Shown: positions 54,924 through 63,724, counted from the first letter of the stretch. The stretch: 64,000 nucleotides of DNA from Pseudonocardia sediminis (GCF_004217185.1 NZ_SHKL01000001.1:4338001-4402000); one strand, 5' to 3'. Numbers and translations are program-made. The notes: generated by a model from the sequence alone, not told the origin.

Positions 54924-55967
54924 TCAGTGCACCGCGCGGACCAGGTCGACGGCCCGGGCGAGGGTCTCCAGCCGGGCGTCGAGGGTGTCGCCGGCCGGGT
55001 AGAGGCGGACGGTGTCGACGCCGGCGTCGCGCCAGGTCCGCAGCCGCGCGGCGACCCTCTCCTCGGTGCCGATCAGCGTCGTCCCGAGCACCATCTCGTC
55101 GGTGACGAGCGACGCGGCGCCGTCGCGGTCACCGGCCTGCCAGCGCTCCCGGACCGCGTCGGCCACCTCCGACCAGCCCTGGCGGGAGTAGGCGTCGTGG
55201 TAGAAGTTCGTGCTCGCCGTGCCCATGCCGCCGAGGCTGAACGCGAGGCCCTTCCTCCGCTCCGCGACCATCGCGGCGAGCTCGTCGTCGTCGGCGGCGA
55301 ACGCGACCTCCGCGCCCTGGCAGACGTCGAGGTCCGCGCGGGTGCGCCCGGCGTCGGCCAGTCCCGCGTCGAGGTGGGAGAAGTAGGCGTCGGACCCCTC
55401 GGGCACGAAGCTGGTGCCCAGCCAGCCGTCGGCGACCCGGCCCGTCAGGGCCAGCATCCTCGGCGACATCGTGGCCAGGTAGATCGGGACGTCCGGGTTC
55501 GGCGCGGACGACAGGCGCATCGGACGGCCGGCGCCGCCGGGCAGCGGGATCGCGACCGTGTCCCCGTCGTAGGAGATCTTCTCCCCCGCCATCGCCGACC
55601 GGATCACCTCGACCGTCTCCCGGGTGCGGGTCAACGGCTTCGAGAACGGCACCCCGTGCAGGCCCTCGATCACCTGCGGGCCGGACGGCCCGAGGCCGAG
55701 CAGGAACCGGCCCTGGGACATGTCGGCCAGCGTGAGCGCGGCCTGCGCGACCGCGACCGGGCTGCGGGTGCCGACCTGGATCACCCCGGACCCGAGCAGG
55801 ATCCGCTCGGTCCGCGCGGCGAGGTACCCCAGCGCGGACGGGGCGTCGGAGCCCCACGCCTCGGCGACCCAGCAGACGTCCAGGCCGATCGCCTCGGCCT
55901 CGCGGACGAAGTCGACGGTCTCCCGCCAGTCGGCGCCGGAGGCCTCGATCGTGGTCGCGGTGCGCAT
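54924..55967 (-). CDS. Luciferase-like (LLM class) F420-dependent oxidoreductase
   Basis: A 347-residue TIM-barrel protein of the bacterial-luciferase family. Typical segments are DWRETVDFVREAEAIGLDVC then WVAEAWG, LLGSGVIQVGTRSPVAVAQA, GRFLLGLGPSGPQVIEGLHG and MRLSSAPNPDVPIYLATMSP. In actinomycetes such proteins usually use coenzyme F420 (methylenetetrahydromethanopterin-reductase-like). The ATG at 55967 is taken as start; the longer frame upstream is poor. Substrate is unknown. The csp terminator lies upstream, so it should have its own promoter in the 126 nt between. Confidence 0.88.
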   Translation of the reverse strand: MRTATTIEASGADWRETVDFVREAEAIGLDVCWVAEAWGSDAPSALGYLAARTERILLGSGVIQVGTRSPVAVAQAALTLADMSQGRFLLGLGPSGPQVIEGLHGVPFSKPLTRTRETVEVIRSAMAGEKISYDGDTVAIPLPGGAGRPMRLSSAPNPDVPIYLATMSPRMLALTGRVADGWLGTSFVPEGSDAYFSHLDAGLADAGRTRADLDVCQGAEVAFAADDDELAAMVAERRKGLAFSLGGMGTASTNFYHDAYSRQGWSEVADAVRERWQAGDRDGAASLVTDEMVLGTTLIGTEERVAARLRTWRDAGVDTVRLYPAGDTLDARLETLARAVDLVRAVH

Positions 55968-56044
55968 CGCGGGACGGCTCACCGGGTCAGAGTTGCACAG
56001 GAGAACCCACCCGCGACCGGTCGGGTGGGGTACCCCGAACAGCA

Positions 56045-56080
56045 CAGAGCCCGCCCTCCCCGGAGGGAGGACGGGCTCTG
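56045..56080 (-). terminator. Terminator downstream of the cold shock gene
   Basis: A stem of CAGAGCCCG (56045-56053) and CGGGCTCTG (56072-56080). After one mismatch an inner CCTCCC/GGGAGG stem closes a short loop. It starts 13 nt past the stop of the minus-strand cold shock gene. Confidence 0.8.
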
Positions 56081-56093
56081 CGAGCTAGTCAGC

Positions 56094-56297
56094 TCAGATG
56101 ACGCGAACGCCCTGGGCCTGCGGGCCCTTCTGGCCCTGACCCACCTCGAACTCGACCTTCTGGCCCTCGTCCAGGCTACGGAAGCCCGACGCGTCGATCT
56201 CCGAGTAGTGGACGAAAACGTCCGCGGAGCCGTCGTCGGGAGCGATGAAGCCGAAGCCCTTCTCGCCGTTGAACCACTTCACAGTGCCCTGAGTCAT
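56094..56297 (-). CDS. Cold shock protein (CspA family)
   Basis: A 67-residue single cold shock domain: GTVKWFNGEKGFGFIAPDDG holds RNP1, DVFVHYSEID holds RNP2, and the protein ends EVGQGQKGPQAQGVRVI. It binds single-stranded nucleic acid and acts as an RNA chaperone. Length and sequence are typical of actinomycete CspA/CspB. The start ATG at 56297 is fixed by homology; the frame is open far upstream. The 265 nt upstream contain no other gene and probably hold the promoter and a long 5' leader. Confidence 0.97.
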   Translation of the reverse strand: MTQGTVKWFNGEKGFGFIAPDDGSADVFVHYSEIDASGFRSLDEGQKVEFEVGQGQKGPQAQGVRVI

Positions 56298-56562
56298 GTC
56301 TTCTCTGCTCCTCGCAGGTGGTGGCGCCCCGCACTGTGCGGGCCGCCGGCCGAACCCGGAGGGATGGACAAGCACTCTGTGCCCTCGTCCACAACACCAC
56401 CGAGCTGTCCCCGCGGCGTGCAAGAACACGAACACCGAAACCGAACGACCACGATCAGCCAACCACACTCCGGCGTGCGATGTGGGAGCGGGTCGGTGGA
56501 CGGCATCCGTGTCGCGGGTGACGGCACGGTCACCGACCGCTCCCCGACCCCGCCGGGAGCGC

Positions 56563-56829
56563 CTACTCGGCCGTGACCTCGGCGAACCGCCGACGACGGG
56601 CCGCGCCGCCGAATCGTTGCTGCACACCCTGTTTGGTCGTGCCGTACAGCTCGCCGATGCGCGTCCAGGTCGTCCCGGCCTGGCGGGACTCCTCGACGGT
56701 GGCGAACTCGAGATCCTCCGCCGCCTCCCGCAGACGTCGTACCGCCTCCAGCGCGGCGACCGGGTTGTCCGCCGCCTCGACGTCGGCGACCGCCTGCGTC
56801 ACCCGCTTGATCGATCCCCGTGCCGCCAT
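56563..56829 (-). CDS. Small helix-turn-helix protein, probable autoregulator
   Basis: An 88-residue basic protein. The C-terminal half contains a likely helix-turn-helix, TTWTRIGELYGTTKQGVQQR, preceded by helical AALEAVRRLREAAEDLEF. The N-terminus is basic (MAARGSIKRVTQAV). It resembles short actinobacterial HTH proteins without an assigned regulon. The ATG at 56829 is 3 nt from the first of three GTCAA-N7-TTGAC palindromes, which suggests that it binds its own promoter. It is divergent from a 14-residue polylysine ORF. Function beyond DNA binding is unknown. Confidence 0.75.
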   Translation of the reverse strand: MAARGSIKRVTQAVADVEAADNPVAALEAVRRLREAAEDLEFATVEESRQAGTTWTRIGELYGTTKQGVQQRFGGAARRRRFAEVTAE

Positions 56830-56831
56830 CG

Positions 56832-56895
56832 GTCAATCCTATCTTGACACCACGTTGGTCAATGATACGTTGACACTAGTCAATGACCGATTGAC
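56832..56895. promoter_or_regulatory. Triple GTCAA-N7-TTGAC operator with divergent promoters
   Basis: Three copies of the same 17-bp palindrome: GTCAATCCTATCTTGAC (56832-56848), GTCAATGATACGTTGAC (56858-56874) and GTCAATGACCGATTGAC (56879-56895). On the plus strand TTGACA (56870-56875) with a 17-nt gap to GACGAT (56893-56898) looks like a promoter for the micro-ORF. On the minus strand TTGACC then TAGGAT could serve the HTH gene. The sites cover both. Confidence 0.7.
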
Positions 56896-56929
56896 GATGG
56901 GCACGGAACGGTATCGGGGAGGTGACAGC

Positions 56930-56974
56930 ATGGGCAAGAAGAAGAAGGACAAGAAGGGCAAGAAGAAGAAGTGA
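56930..56974 (+). CDS. Candidate 14-residue polylysine micropeptide
   Basis: The ORF reads MGKKKKDKKGKKKK and is preceded by GGGGAGGTGACAGC, a near-perfect ribosome-binding site. It sits downstream of a TTGACA promoter-like element and ends 22 nt before a 32-bp palindromic terminator, so promoter, Shine-Dalgarno, ORF and terminator are all in place. The peptide is 10 Lys of 14 residues. Possible roles are nucleic-acid binding, membrane activity, or a leader with the RNA as product. Nothing is proven; I know of no named family. Confidence 0.55.
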   Translation: MGKKKKDKKGKKKK

Positions 56975-56996
56975 CACCCGTCTGACGACGGATCCC

Positions 56997-57028
56997 GCGG
57001 TGGGGGCGGACCGGTCCGCCCCCACCGC
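56997..57028 (+). terminator. 32-bp palindromic terminator after the micro-ORF
   Basis: A perfect inverted repeat with 16-nt arms (GCGGTGGGGGCGGACC and its complement) meeting at the centre. It lies between the polylysine ORF and the SulP gene and should form a very stable hairpin. Confidence 0.8.
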
Positions 57029-57224
57029 TATCCGTGTGTCCGCCCCGGGCCGGCGCACGGACCCGGCGCAGCGGCCGGTGGAGGGACGACGGCGACGGGT
57101 GTGAGGCCCCCGACATCGCCGCCGCGACACGCCGGACGGGCGTCCCGGCGGCCGTAGTCTCGGTCCGCCCGGGCGGTGCGCCACATCGCGAACGGGCCGG
57201 CCCGCCCCTCTCGCGAAAGCAGCG

Positions 57225-58706
57225 ATGACCTCCCCCGCCTCCCCGTCACGTCGCTCGTCCTTCACCGCCCGCTGGACCCCGAAGGTCCTGCGCACCGAGG
57301 TCCTCGCCGGCCTCGTCGTCGCGCTCGCCCTGATCCCCGAGGCGATCTCGTTCTCGATCATCGCCGGGGTGGACCCGCGGGTCGGGCTGTTCGCGTCGTT
57401 CACGATGGCCGTCACGATCGCGATCACGGGCGGGCGTAAGGCGATGATCTCGGCGGCGACCGGTGCCGTCGCGCTCGTGGTCGCGCCGCTCGTGGCGTCG
57501 CACGGTCTGGAGTACCTGATCGCCGCGGTCCTGCTCGGCGGGGCGCTGCAGATCGTCCTCGCCCTCGCCGGGGTCGCGAAGCTGATGCGGTTCCTGCCGC
57601 GGATGGTGATGGTCGGGTTCGTCAACGCGCTGGCGATCCTGATCTTCTCGGCCCAGATCCCGTACTTCGTCGACGTCCCGTGGCCGGTGTACCCGCTGCT
57701 CGCCGTCGCGCTGGCGATCATGGTCGGCCTCCCCCGGCTGACGAGCGTCGTCCCGGCGCCGCTGGTGGCGATCGTCGTGCTCACCGCCGTCACCGTGGCG
57801 GCCGGGATCGCGGTCCCCACGGTCGCCGACCAGGGCGCCCTGCCGGAGACGCTGCCGTCGCTCGGGCTCCCCGTGGTGCCGCTCACCTGGGCGACGCTGG
57901 CGATCATCGGCCCGACGTCGCTGGCGATCGCGACCGTCGGGCTGATCGAGTCGTTGATGACGGCCAAGCTCGTCGACGGCATCACCGACACCCGCTCGGA
58001 CAAGACCCGCGAGTCGTGGGGCCAGGGCGTCGCGAACATCGTGACCGGCCTGTTCGGCGGCATGGGCGGCTGCGCCATGATCGGCCAGACGATGATCAAC
58101 GTCCGGGCCGGCGCCCGCACCCGGCTGTCCACGTTCCTGGCCGGGGTGTTCCTGCTGATCCTGGTCGTCGTGCTGGGGCCGGTCGTCGGGCGGATCCCGA
58201 TGGCGGTGCTGGCCGGGGTGATGGTGATGGTCGCGGTCGGTACGTTCGACTGGCACAGCATCCGGCCCTCGACGCTGCGGCGGATGCCGCGCAGCGAGAC
58301 CGTCGTGATGCTGGCGACCGTCGCGGTCACCGTGGCCACCGACAACCTCGCCTACGGCGTCGGGGTCGGCGTGCTGGTGGCGATGGTGCTGTTCGCACGA
58401 CGGGTCGCACACCTGGTCGACGTGACGCGCGAGGCCGACGGCGACACGACCGTCTACCGGGTCACCGGGCAGCTGTTCTTCGCCTCCAGCAACGACCTGG
58501 AGTTCCGCTTCGACCTCACCGACACCGGTCCGGTCGTGATCGACCTGTGCTCCGCGCACGTCTGGGACGCCTCGACGGTGGCCGCGCTCGACGCCGTCAC
58601 CGCGCGCTACGCCGCCCGCGGGGTCGAGGTGACGATCGTCGGCATGAACGCGAACAGCCGCGCCCGCCACGACGCCCTGGCCGGGCACCTCGGCGGCGGG
58701 CATTGA
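57225..58706 (+). CDS. SulP family anion transporter with C-terminal STAS domain
   Basis: A 493-residue member of the SulP/SLC26 family. The membrane part (about residues 20-390) includes LAGLVVALALIPEAISFSII, FTMAVTIAITGGRKAMISAA then TGAVALVVAP, and GGMGGCAMIGQTMINVRAGA then RTRLSTFLAG. A STAS domain follows (about 400-490) with VTGQLFFASSNDLEFRFDL and VVIDLCSAHVWDASTVAALD. Substrates in the family are sulfate, bicarbonate or dicarboxylates and cannot be told apart here. The start ATG at 57225 begins MTSPASPSRRSS. The VOC gene starts 25 nt downstream on the same strand. Confidence 0.93.
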   Translation: MTSPASPSRRSSFTARWTPKVLRTEVLAGLVVALALIPEAISFSIIAGVDPRVGLFASFTMAVTIAITGGRKAMISAATGAVALVVAPLVASHGLEYLIAAVLLGGALQIVLALAGVAKLMRFLPRMVMVGFVNALAILIFSAQIPYFVDVPWPVYPLLAVALAIMVGLPRLTSVVPAPLVAIVVLTAVTVAAGIAVPTVADQGALPETLPSLGLPVVPLTWATLAIIGPTSLAIATVGLIESLMTAKLVDGITDTRSDKTRESWGQGVANIVTGLFGGMGGCAMIGQTMINVRAGARTRLSTFLAGVFLLILVVVLGPVVGRIPMAVLAGVMVMVAVGTFDWHSIRPSTLRRMPRSETVVMLATVAVTVATDNLAYGVGVGVLVAMVLFARRVAHLVDVTREADGDTTVYRVTGQLFFASSNDLEFRFDLTDTGPVVIDLCSAHVWDASTVAALDAVTARYAARGVEVTIVGMNANSRARHDALAGHLGGGH

Positions 58707-58731
58707 GCCCTGCGGTGTAGACACGGGATCC

Positions 58732-59634
58732 GTGGATCATCAGCAACCGGCCGTCCGCGTGTCCAAGCTGGGCTACGTCGGGTTCACCACCCCCGACGTC
58801 GACCGGCTGGTGGAGTACTACACCCGAGTCCTGGACTTCGAGCTCGTCGAGTCCTCGCCCGACGGCGCGTTCCTGACCACCGGCGTCGACCACCACTGCG
58901 TGACGATCACCCGCGGTGAGGGCCGCGCCCGCACGAGCGTCGGCTACGAGATCCACGAGGATCTCGACGACGCCGCACGCCGGCTGGGCGAGGCGGGCTA
59001 CGTGACGCAGCGGCGCTCCGACGTCGGCCCCGGCACCCCGGACGTCCTGGTGCTGGCCGAGCCGGGCACCGGCGTCCCGCTGCACCTGATCACCGCCCAG
59101 GACCCGAGCGGGGTGTCGGGCTACCCGCCGCTGCGCCCGACCAAGCTCGGGCACGTCGCCGCCTACACCGCCGACCTGGGCCTGCTGCAGGACTTCTACC
59201 AGGACCTCCTCGGTTTCCGCTGGTCCGACACCGTGGGCGACTTCTTCGTGTTCCTGCGCTGCAACGCCGACCACCACGCCGCGAACTTCATGGCCAGCAC
59301 CAAGTACGACGGCATGCACCACGTCGCGTACGAGATGCGCGACCCGTCGCACCTGATCTCGATGCTCGACCACCTCGCGAAACACGACCACCGGCTGCAC
59401 TGGGGCCCGGGACGGCACGGGCCGGGGCACAACCTGTTCACCTACCACCGGGACCCGGACGGCAACGTCGTCGAGCTGTTCACCCAGATCGACGTCGTGC
59501 ACGACGAGGCCAAGGGCCACTGGGAGCCGCGGCCCTGGCACGAGACGTTCCCGATGTACCCGCGCACGTGGGAGGTCGACGCGGCGACGGTCAACCAGTG
59601 GGGCCCGGTCGACCCGCCGTCGCTGGACCACTGA
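58732..59634 (+). CDS. VOC-family extradiol dioxygenase-like protein
   Basis: A 300-residue protein with two vicinal-oxygen-chelate modules, like catechol 2,3-dioxygenases. The N-terminal module is SKLGYVGFTTPDVDRLVEYY. The C-terminal module carries the Fe ligands of the family: His in KLGHVAAYTADLGLLQDFYQ, His in YDGMHHVAYEMRD and Glu in DGNVVELFTQID. It is therefore likely to cleave an aromatic diol or a related substrate. The start is the GTG at 58732. It lies in a catabolic neighbourhood with luciferase-like and flavin monooxygenases, SDR and acyl-CoA ligase, and is convergent with the next gene (5 nt). Confidence 0.9.
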   Translation: MDHQQPAVRVSKLGYVGFTTPDVDRLVEYYTRVLDFELVESSPDGAFLTTGVDHHCVTITRGEGRARTSVGYEIHEDLDDAARRLGEAGYVTQRRSDVGPGTPDVLVLAEPGTGVPLHLITAQDPSGVSGYPPLRPTKLGHVAAYTADLGLLQDFYQDLLGFRWSDTVGDFFVFLRCNADHHAANFMASTKYDGMHHVAYEMRDPSHLISMLDHLAKHDHRLHWGPGRHGPGHNLFTYHRDPDGNVVELFTQIDVVHDEAKGHWEPRPWHETFPMYPRTWEVDAATVNQWGPVDPPSLDH

Positions 59635-59639
59635 ACTCC

Positions 59640-60557
59640 TCACGAACGGAGCAGCAGCTCCCGCACCGCGGCGGCGTGGTCGACCGCGGCCTCGGGACTG
59701 CGAGCGGTGGGGATCAGCGAGACGTGCCCGGCGCCGGCCTCGACGAACGGGGCCAGGAACGCCGCCACCTGCTCCGGGGTCCCGGCCGGCGCGACGCGGG
59801 AGAACTTCTCGTAGGGCAGCCGGTAGAGGCTCTCCATCCGGGGCGCCAGCAGGTCGCGGGCGACGGCGGGGTCGTCGTCGAGGCCGCACCAGAGCTGCAG
59901 GCCGAACCAGCCGACGTCGCGTCCGAGGTCGGCGGCCTGCGCGCGGACGTCCTGCACGGTCGCGGCGAACCGGCGGGCGGAGCAGAAGATGCCGAGCCAG
60001 CCGTCGCCGTGACGGGCGGCGCGGCGGATCGCGGCGTCCGAGGCCCCGCCGACCACCAGCGGCACCGCGGGCGTCGGCGCGGGCAGGATCCGCGCGGCGT
60101 CGAGGGTGAAGAACCGGCCGTCGTGGTCGACCTGCTCGCCGGTGCCGAGCGCGCGCAGGACCTGCAGCGTCTCGTCCAGGCGGGCTCCGCGGGTGGACGG
60201 GTCGACGCCGCAGTTCGCGACCTCCGCCCGGTCCTCACCGCCCGCACCGACGCCGAGCACGACCCGCCCGGGCGCCATCTCCGCCAGGGACGAGAGCTGG
60301 CGGGCGGTCGTCATCGGGTGCCGCAGCGCCGCCTGGTAGATCCCGACCAGTGCGCCGAGCCGGTCCTCGGTGGCCAGCGCCGCGGTGGCCGCGACGAGCC
60401 CGTCGAAGCCGGTGCCGCCGTGGAAGCTCACGTGGTCACCCAGGCACACCCGCTCGATGCCGGCGTCGGCGATCCGGGCCAGCAGTCCGCGGCGGGCCTT
60501 CGGCCCCAGCGCCAGCACCTGCTCGTGCACGGCCAGGCCGAACTCGACGGCGGCCAC
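59640..60557 (-). CDS. Luciferase-like (LLM class) F420-dependent oxidoreductase, second
   Basis: A 305-residue TIM-barrel LLM protein. Segments include VEFGLAVHEQVLALGPKARR, ADAGIERVCLGDHVSFHGGT, APGRVVLGVGAGGEDRAEVA and VPLVVGGASDAAIRRAARHG then DGWLGIF. The start is the GTG at 60557, one base after the TetR stop, so the two genes form a coupled operon. It may act on the same substrate class as the neighbouring VOC, SDR and acyl-CoA ligase proteins. Confidence 0.87.
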   Translation of the reverse strand: MAAVEFGLAVHEQVLALGPKARRGLLARIADAGIERVCLGDHVSFHGGTGFDGLVAATAALATEDRLGALVGIYQAALRHPMTTARQLSSLAEMAPGRVVLGVGAGGEDRAEVANCGVDPSTRGARLDETLQVLRALGTGEQVDHDGRFFTLDAARILPAPTPAVPLVVGGASDAAIRRAARHGDGWLGIFCSARRFAATVQDVRAQAADLGRDVGWFGLQLWCGLDDDPAVARDLLAPRMESLYRLPYEKFSRVAPAGTPEQVAAFLAPFVEAGAGHVSLIPTARSPEAAVDHAAAVRELLLRS

Positions 60558-60558
60558 G

Positions 60559-61182
60559 TCAGACGAGCCGTGGGAGGAGGTGGCGGGCGCCCTCGCGGAG
60601 ATCGTCGAGCGCGGTCTCCGAGCCCGCGAGGTGACGCAGCAGCGCGTGCTGGAACAGACCGTCGAACGCGGCGTAGGCGAACGCCGGCGTGCACGACGGC
60701 GGCGTGCCGAGGAGTCCGGAGTACGCGGTGACCACGCGCCAGATCATCCGCTCCAGGCTGTCGTCGATGTCGGCGACGTCGTCGCGGAACGAGGCCTCGA
60801 ACAACGACTGCGACCGCAGGTCGTACCAGAGGCGGTGCATCAGCGTGTCCTCGTCGAGCGTCGCGGCCAGGCCGTCCCCGAACTCCGCGGCGAGCGCGCC
60901 GGGCTCGGACGCGGTGGCCGCGATCGCGTCGTAGCGCAGCACGCACGTCGCCTTGTACTGCCGGACGCAGTAGGTGATCAGCTCGACCTTGTCGCGGAAG
61001 TAGTAGTGCAGCACCCCGTGCGAGAAGTCCGAGTTCAGCGCGATCTCCCGCAGGCTGGTGCGGGCGTAACCGAGCTCGGACAACGTCTGCAGCGCGGCGT
61101 CGGCGAGCTGGTGGCGACGCTCCTCGAACTTGTCGACCTGGCGGCGCGAGATACGGTCGGATCGCTCGTTCGTGCTGGTCAC
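60559..61182 (-). CDS. TetR family regulator of the adjacent catabolic genes
   Basis: A 207-residue TetR regulator. The HTH is TSLREIALNSDFSHGVLHYY then FRDKVELI (about residues 40-70), after a basic N-terminus (RISRRQVDKFEERRHQLADA). The C-terminal region is a typical ligand domain. The GTG at 61182 is chosen because GGAGGA lies upstream; the frame extends 36 codons further over the operator region without merit. It is divergent from the SDR-acyl-CoA ligase pair and precedes the luciferase-like gene by one base. A palindrome in the divergent gap is the likely target. Confidence 0.9.
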   Translation of the reverse strand: MTSTNERSDRISRRQVDKFEERRHQLADAALQTLSELGYARTSLREIALNSDFSHGVLHYYFRDKVELITYCVRQYKATCVLRYDAIAATASEPGALAAEFGDGLAATLDEDTLMHRLWYDLRSQSLFEASFRDDVADIDDSLERMIWRVVTAYSGLLGTPPSCTPAFAYAAFDGLFQHALLRHLAGSETALDDLREGARHLLPRLV

Positions 61183-61245
61183 GGGCGCGTCCTCCGTCCT
61201 CGTCACGCGGCGTGCGGCCGGGTCACCATAACCCGTCGGCACGTC

Positions 61246-61261
61246 CTGGACAGTAGTCCAG
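61246..61261. promoter_or_regulatory. Operator CTGGAC-AGTA-GTCCAG
   Basis: A 16-bp perfect inverted repeat, 64 nt upstream of the TetR start and 99 nt upstream of the SDR start. A half-site GTCCAG follows at 61278-61283, and a -35-like TTGACG at 61269-61274. Likely the binding site of the divergent TetR protein. Confidence 0.65.
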
Positions 61262-61360
61262 AGAAATCTTGACGAGTGTCCAGACATCATGGCAGGTTGT
61301 GTCCCACCTCACTGGATGAGCGTTTGCCGGCCACATCGACGTGTCACGGAAGGACAGTTC

Positions 61361-62167
61361 ATGAGCTCGTTCGAACTCTCGGGGCGGAAGGTGCTCGTCA
61401 CCGGTGGAGCCCGCGGCCTCGGAGCCGGGATGGCGACGGCGATGGCCGCCGCGGGCGCGTCGGTGATGCTCGCCGACGTCACGAAGGACATCGGAGAGCA
61501 GACCGCCGCGACGATCACCGCGAACGGCGGCGGCAGCGCCGGTTTCGTCGAGCTCGACGTCACCGACGACGCGCAGTGGGAGACCGCCGTCGCGCACACC
61601 GTCGCCGAGCTCGGCGGCCTCGACGTGGTCGTCAACAACGCCGGCATCGAGGTCACCCAGCTGCTCGTCGACACCGACCCGGACGAGATCACCGCGATGC
61701 TGCGGGTCAACGTCCTGGGCACGATGCTCGGCATCAAGCACGCGTTCCGCGCGATGCGCCCGGGTGGAGCGGCCGGGTCCGGCGGCGCCGTCATCAACAT
61801 CTCCTCGGTCGCCGCGACGATCGCGTTCCCGGCCATCGCCGGGTACTCCGGCACGAAGTCCGCGGTCGACCGGCTGACCCGGGTGGCGGCGATGGAGTCC
61901 GGCAAGCTCGGCTACGGGGTGCGGGTGAACTGCATCTACCCCGGCCTGGTGGCCACCGACATGGGCGTGAAGCTCGCCGTCGAGACGTCCGGGCTGGGGC
62001 TGTTCGAGAGCCCGGAGGCCGCCGTCGGCGCCGTGGTGGAGCTGACGCCGTCGGGTCGCCTCGGCGAGGTCTCCGACATCGCCGACGCCGCGGTCTTCCT
62101 GGCGTCGGACGCCGCGCGGTTCGTCAACGGGGTCGGCCTGCCGGTCGACGGCGGGATGGGCATGTGA
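61361..62167 (+). CDS. SDR family oxidoreductase
   Basis: A 268-residue short-chain dehydrogenase. The cofactor motif is VLVTGGARGLGAGMA, the structural NNAG is in DVVVNNAGIEV, and the catalytic Ser-Tyr-Lys are in INISSVAATIAFPAIAGYSG then TKSAVDR. The D in LADVTKD after beta-2 favours NAD over NADP. The ATG at 61361 has GGAAGGAC upstream; the frame starts earlier at 61289 without support. It is 13 nt before the acyl-CoA ligase gene and likely in its operon. Probable alcohol or hydroxy-acyl dehydrogenase. Confidence 0.93.
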   Translation: MSSFELSGRKVLVTGGARGLGAGMATAMAAAGASVMLADVTKDIGEQTAATITANGGGSAGFVELDVTDDAQWETAVAHTVAELGGLDVVVNNAGIEVTQLLVDTDPDEITAMLRVNVLGTMLGIKHAFRAMRPGGAAGSGGAVINISSVAATIAFPAIAGYSGTKSAVDRLTRVAAMESGKLGYGVRVNCIYPGLVATDMGVKLAVETSGLGLFESPEAAVGAVVELTPSGRLGEVSDIADAAVFLASDAARFVNGVGLPVDGGMGM

Positions 62168-62180
62168 GGGCGGTCCGGCC

Positions 62181-63722
62181 GTGGCGCTGACCTCCTATCT
62201 GGACAAGGGTGCGTCGCTCGGGCGCGACGCACCCTGTCTGACCCTCGACGGGGCGTCGCTGTCCTACGGCGACGTCGTCGACTCCAGCCACGCGGTCGCC
62301 CGGGCGCTGCGGCGCTCGGGCGTCGCGCCCGGTGACAAGGTCGGCATCCTCTCGGCGAACGACCCGACGGCGTTCTCCTGCGTGTTCGGCATCGCCCGCG
62401 CCGGCGCGGTGTGGTGCCCGATCAACCCGCGCAACGGCGCGGCGGAGAACCGGGAGCTGCTGGAGCTCTTCGACTGCGCCGCGCTGATCTTCCAACCGGC
62501 GTTCGACGACCTCGTCGCCGAGATCGCGCCGTCGCTGCCGGAGCTGCGCACTCTGGTGCGGCTCGGTCCCGACGGCTCCGACGCCCCGGCCGGCTCGGCG
62601 GCGTTCGACGCCTGGCTCGCCGCGGCCGCGGACGACCCGCCGGCCGAGGCGGCGCCGCCGGAGGAGATCGTGGCGCTGGTCGGCACCGGCGGGACGACCG
62701 GGCGCCCCAAGGGCGTCGTGCTCACCGACCGCAACCTCGAGACGATGTCGGCGATCACGCTGATGAGCTACCCGTTCGACGGGCGGCCCGTCTACCTGGC
62801 GCTGGCGCCGCTGACGCACGCGGCCGGGGTGCTGTGCTTCCCGGTGATGGCGCTCGGCGGCGAGGTCGTGGTGATGGCGAAGCCGGACGTCGCGGAGTTC
62901 CTGGCGCTGGCGCAGCGCCACGGCGTCACGCACACGTTCCTGCCGCCGACGCTGATCTACATGGTGCTCGGGCACGAGTCGCTCGACGCCACGGACCTGT
63001 CCGCGCTGCAGTGCTTCTGGTACGGCGCGGCGCCGATGTCGGCGACCCGGCTGCAGGAGGCGCTGGCCCGGATCGGGCCGATGGCGCAGCTGTTCGGGCA
63101 GTCCGAGGCGCCGATGATGGTCTCGACGATGTCGCCGGCCGACCACCTGCGTCCCGACGGGTCGCCCGCGGTGGAACGGCTGTCCTCGGCCGGGCGCCCG
63201 TCGCCGCTGGTCACCGTCGCGATCATGGACGGCGAGGGGAACCTGCTGCCCACCGGCGAGCGGGGTGAGATCGTCGTGCGCTCCTCGCTGGTGATGGCGG
63301 GCTACTACAAGAACCCGGGCGCCACGGCCGAGGTGTCCGCGCACGGCTGGCACCACACCGGCGACATCGGCTACCTCGACGCGGAGAACTTCCTGTTCAT
63401 CGTCGACCGCGCCAAGGACATGGTGATCACCGGTGGCTTCAACGTGTACTCCGCCGAGGTGGAGCAGGCGCTGATGGCCCACGACGCGGTGCGCGACTGC
63501 GCCGTGGTCGGGCTGCCCGACGACAAGTGGGGCGAGCGCGTCACGGCCGTCGTGCAGCTGCAGCCGGGCGCCGACGTCGACGCCGCGGAGCTGACGGCGT
63601 TCGTCAAGGAGCGCATCGGCAGCGTGAAGACGCCGAAGCAGGTCGAGTTCTGGCCCGACCTGCCCCGTTCGACGGTCGGCAAGGTCCTCAAGACCGACGT
63701 CCGGTCCCGGCTGCTCACCTGA
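62181..63722 (+). CDS. AMP-dependent acyl-CoA ligase
   Basis: A 513-residue ANL-family enzyme that activates a carboxylic acid with ATP and CoA. The AMP motif is VGTGGTTGRPKGVVLT, the A5-like motif is LFGQSEAPMM, the A7/A8 region is HHTGDIGYLDAENFLFIVDR then AKDMVITGGFNVYSAEVE, and the catalytic lysine is in RSTVGKVLK near the C-terminus. The start is the GTG at 62181. Translationally close to the SDR gene. Which acid it uses (fatty, aromatic or steroid-derived) cannot be seen. Confidence 0.93.
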   Translation: MALTSYLDKGASLGRDAPCLTLDGASLSYGDVVDSSHAVARALRRSGVAPGDKVGILSANDPTAFSCVFGIARAGAVWCPINPRNGAAENRELLELFDCAALIFQPAFDDLVAEIAPSLPELRTLVRLGPDGSDAPAGSAAFDAWLAAAADDPPAEAAPPEEIVALVGTGGTTGRPKGVVLTDRNLETMSAITLMSYPFDGRPVYLALAPLTHAAGVLCFPVMALGGEVVVMAKPDVAEFLALAQRHGVTHTFLPPTLIYMVLGHESLDATDLSALQCFWYGAAPMSATRLQEALARIGPMAQLFGQSEAPMMVSTMSPADHLRPDGSPAVERLSSAGRPSPLVTVAIMDGEGNLLPTGERGEIVVRSSLVMAGYYKNPGATAEVSAHGWHHTGDIGYLDAENFLFIVDRAKDMVITGGFNVYSAEVEQALMAHDAVRDCAVVGLPDDKWGERVTAVVQLQPGADVDAAELTAFVKERIGSVKTPKQVEFWPDLPRSTVGKVLKTDVRSRLLT

Positions 63723-63724
63723 GT

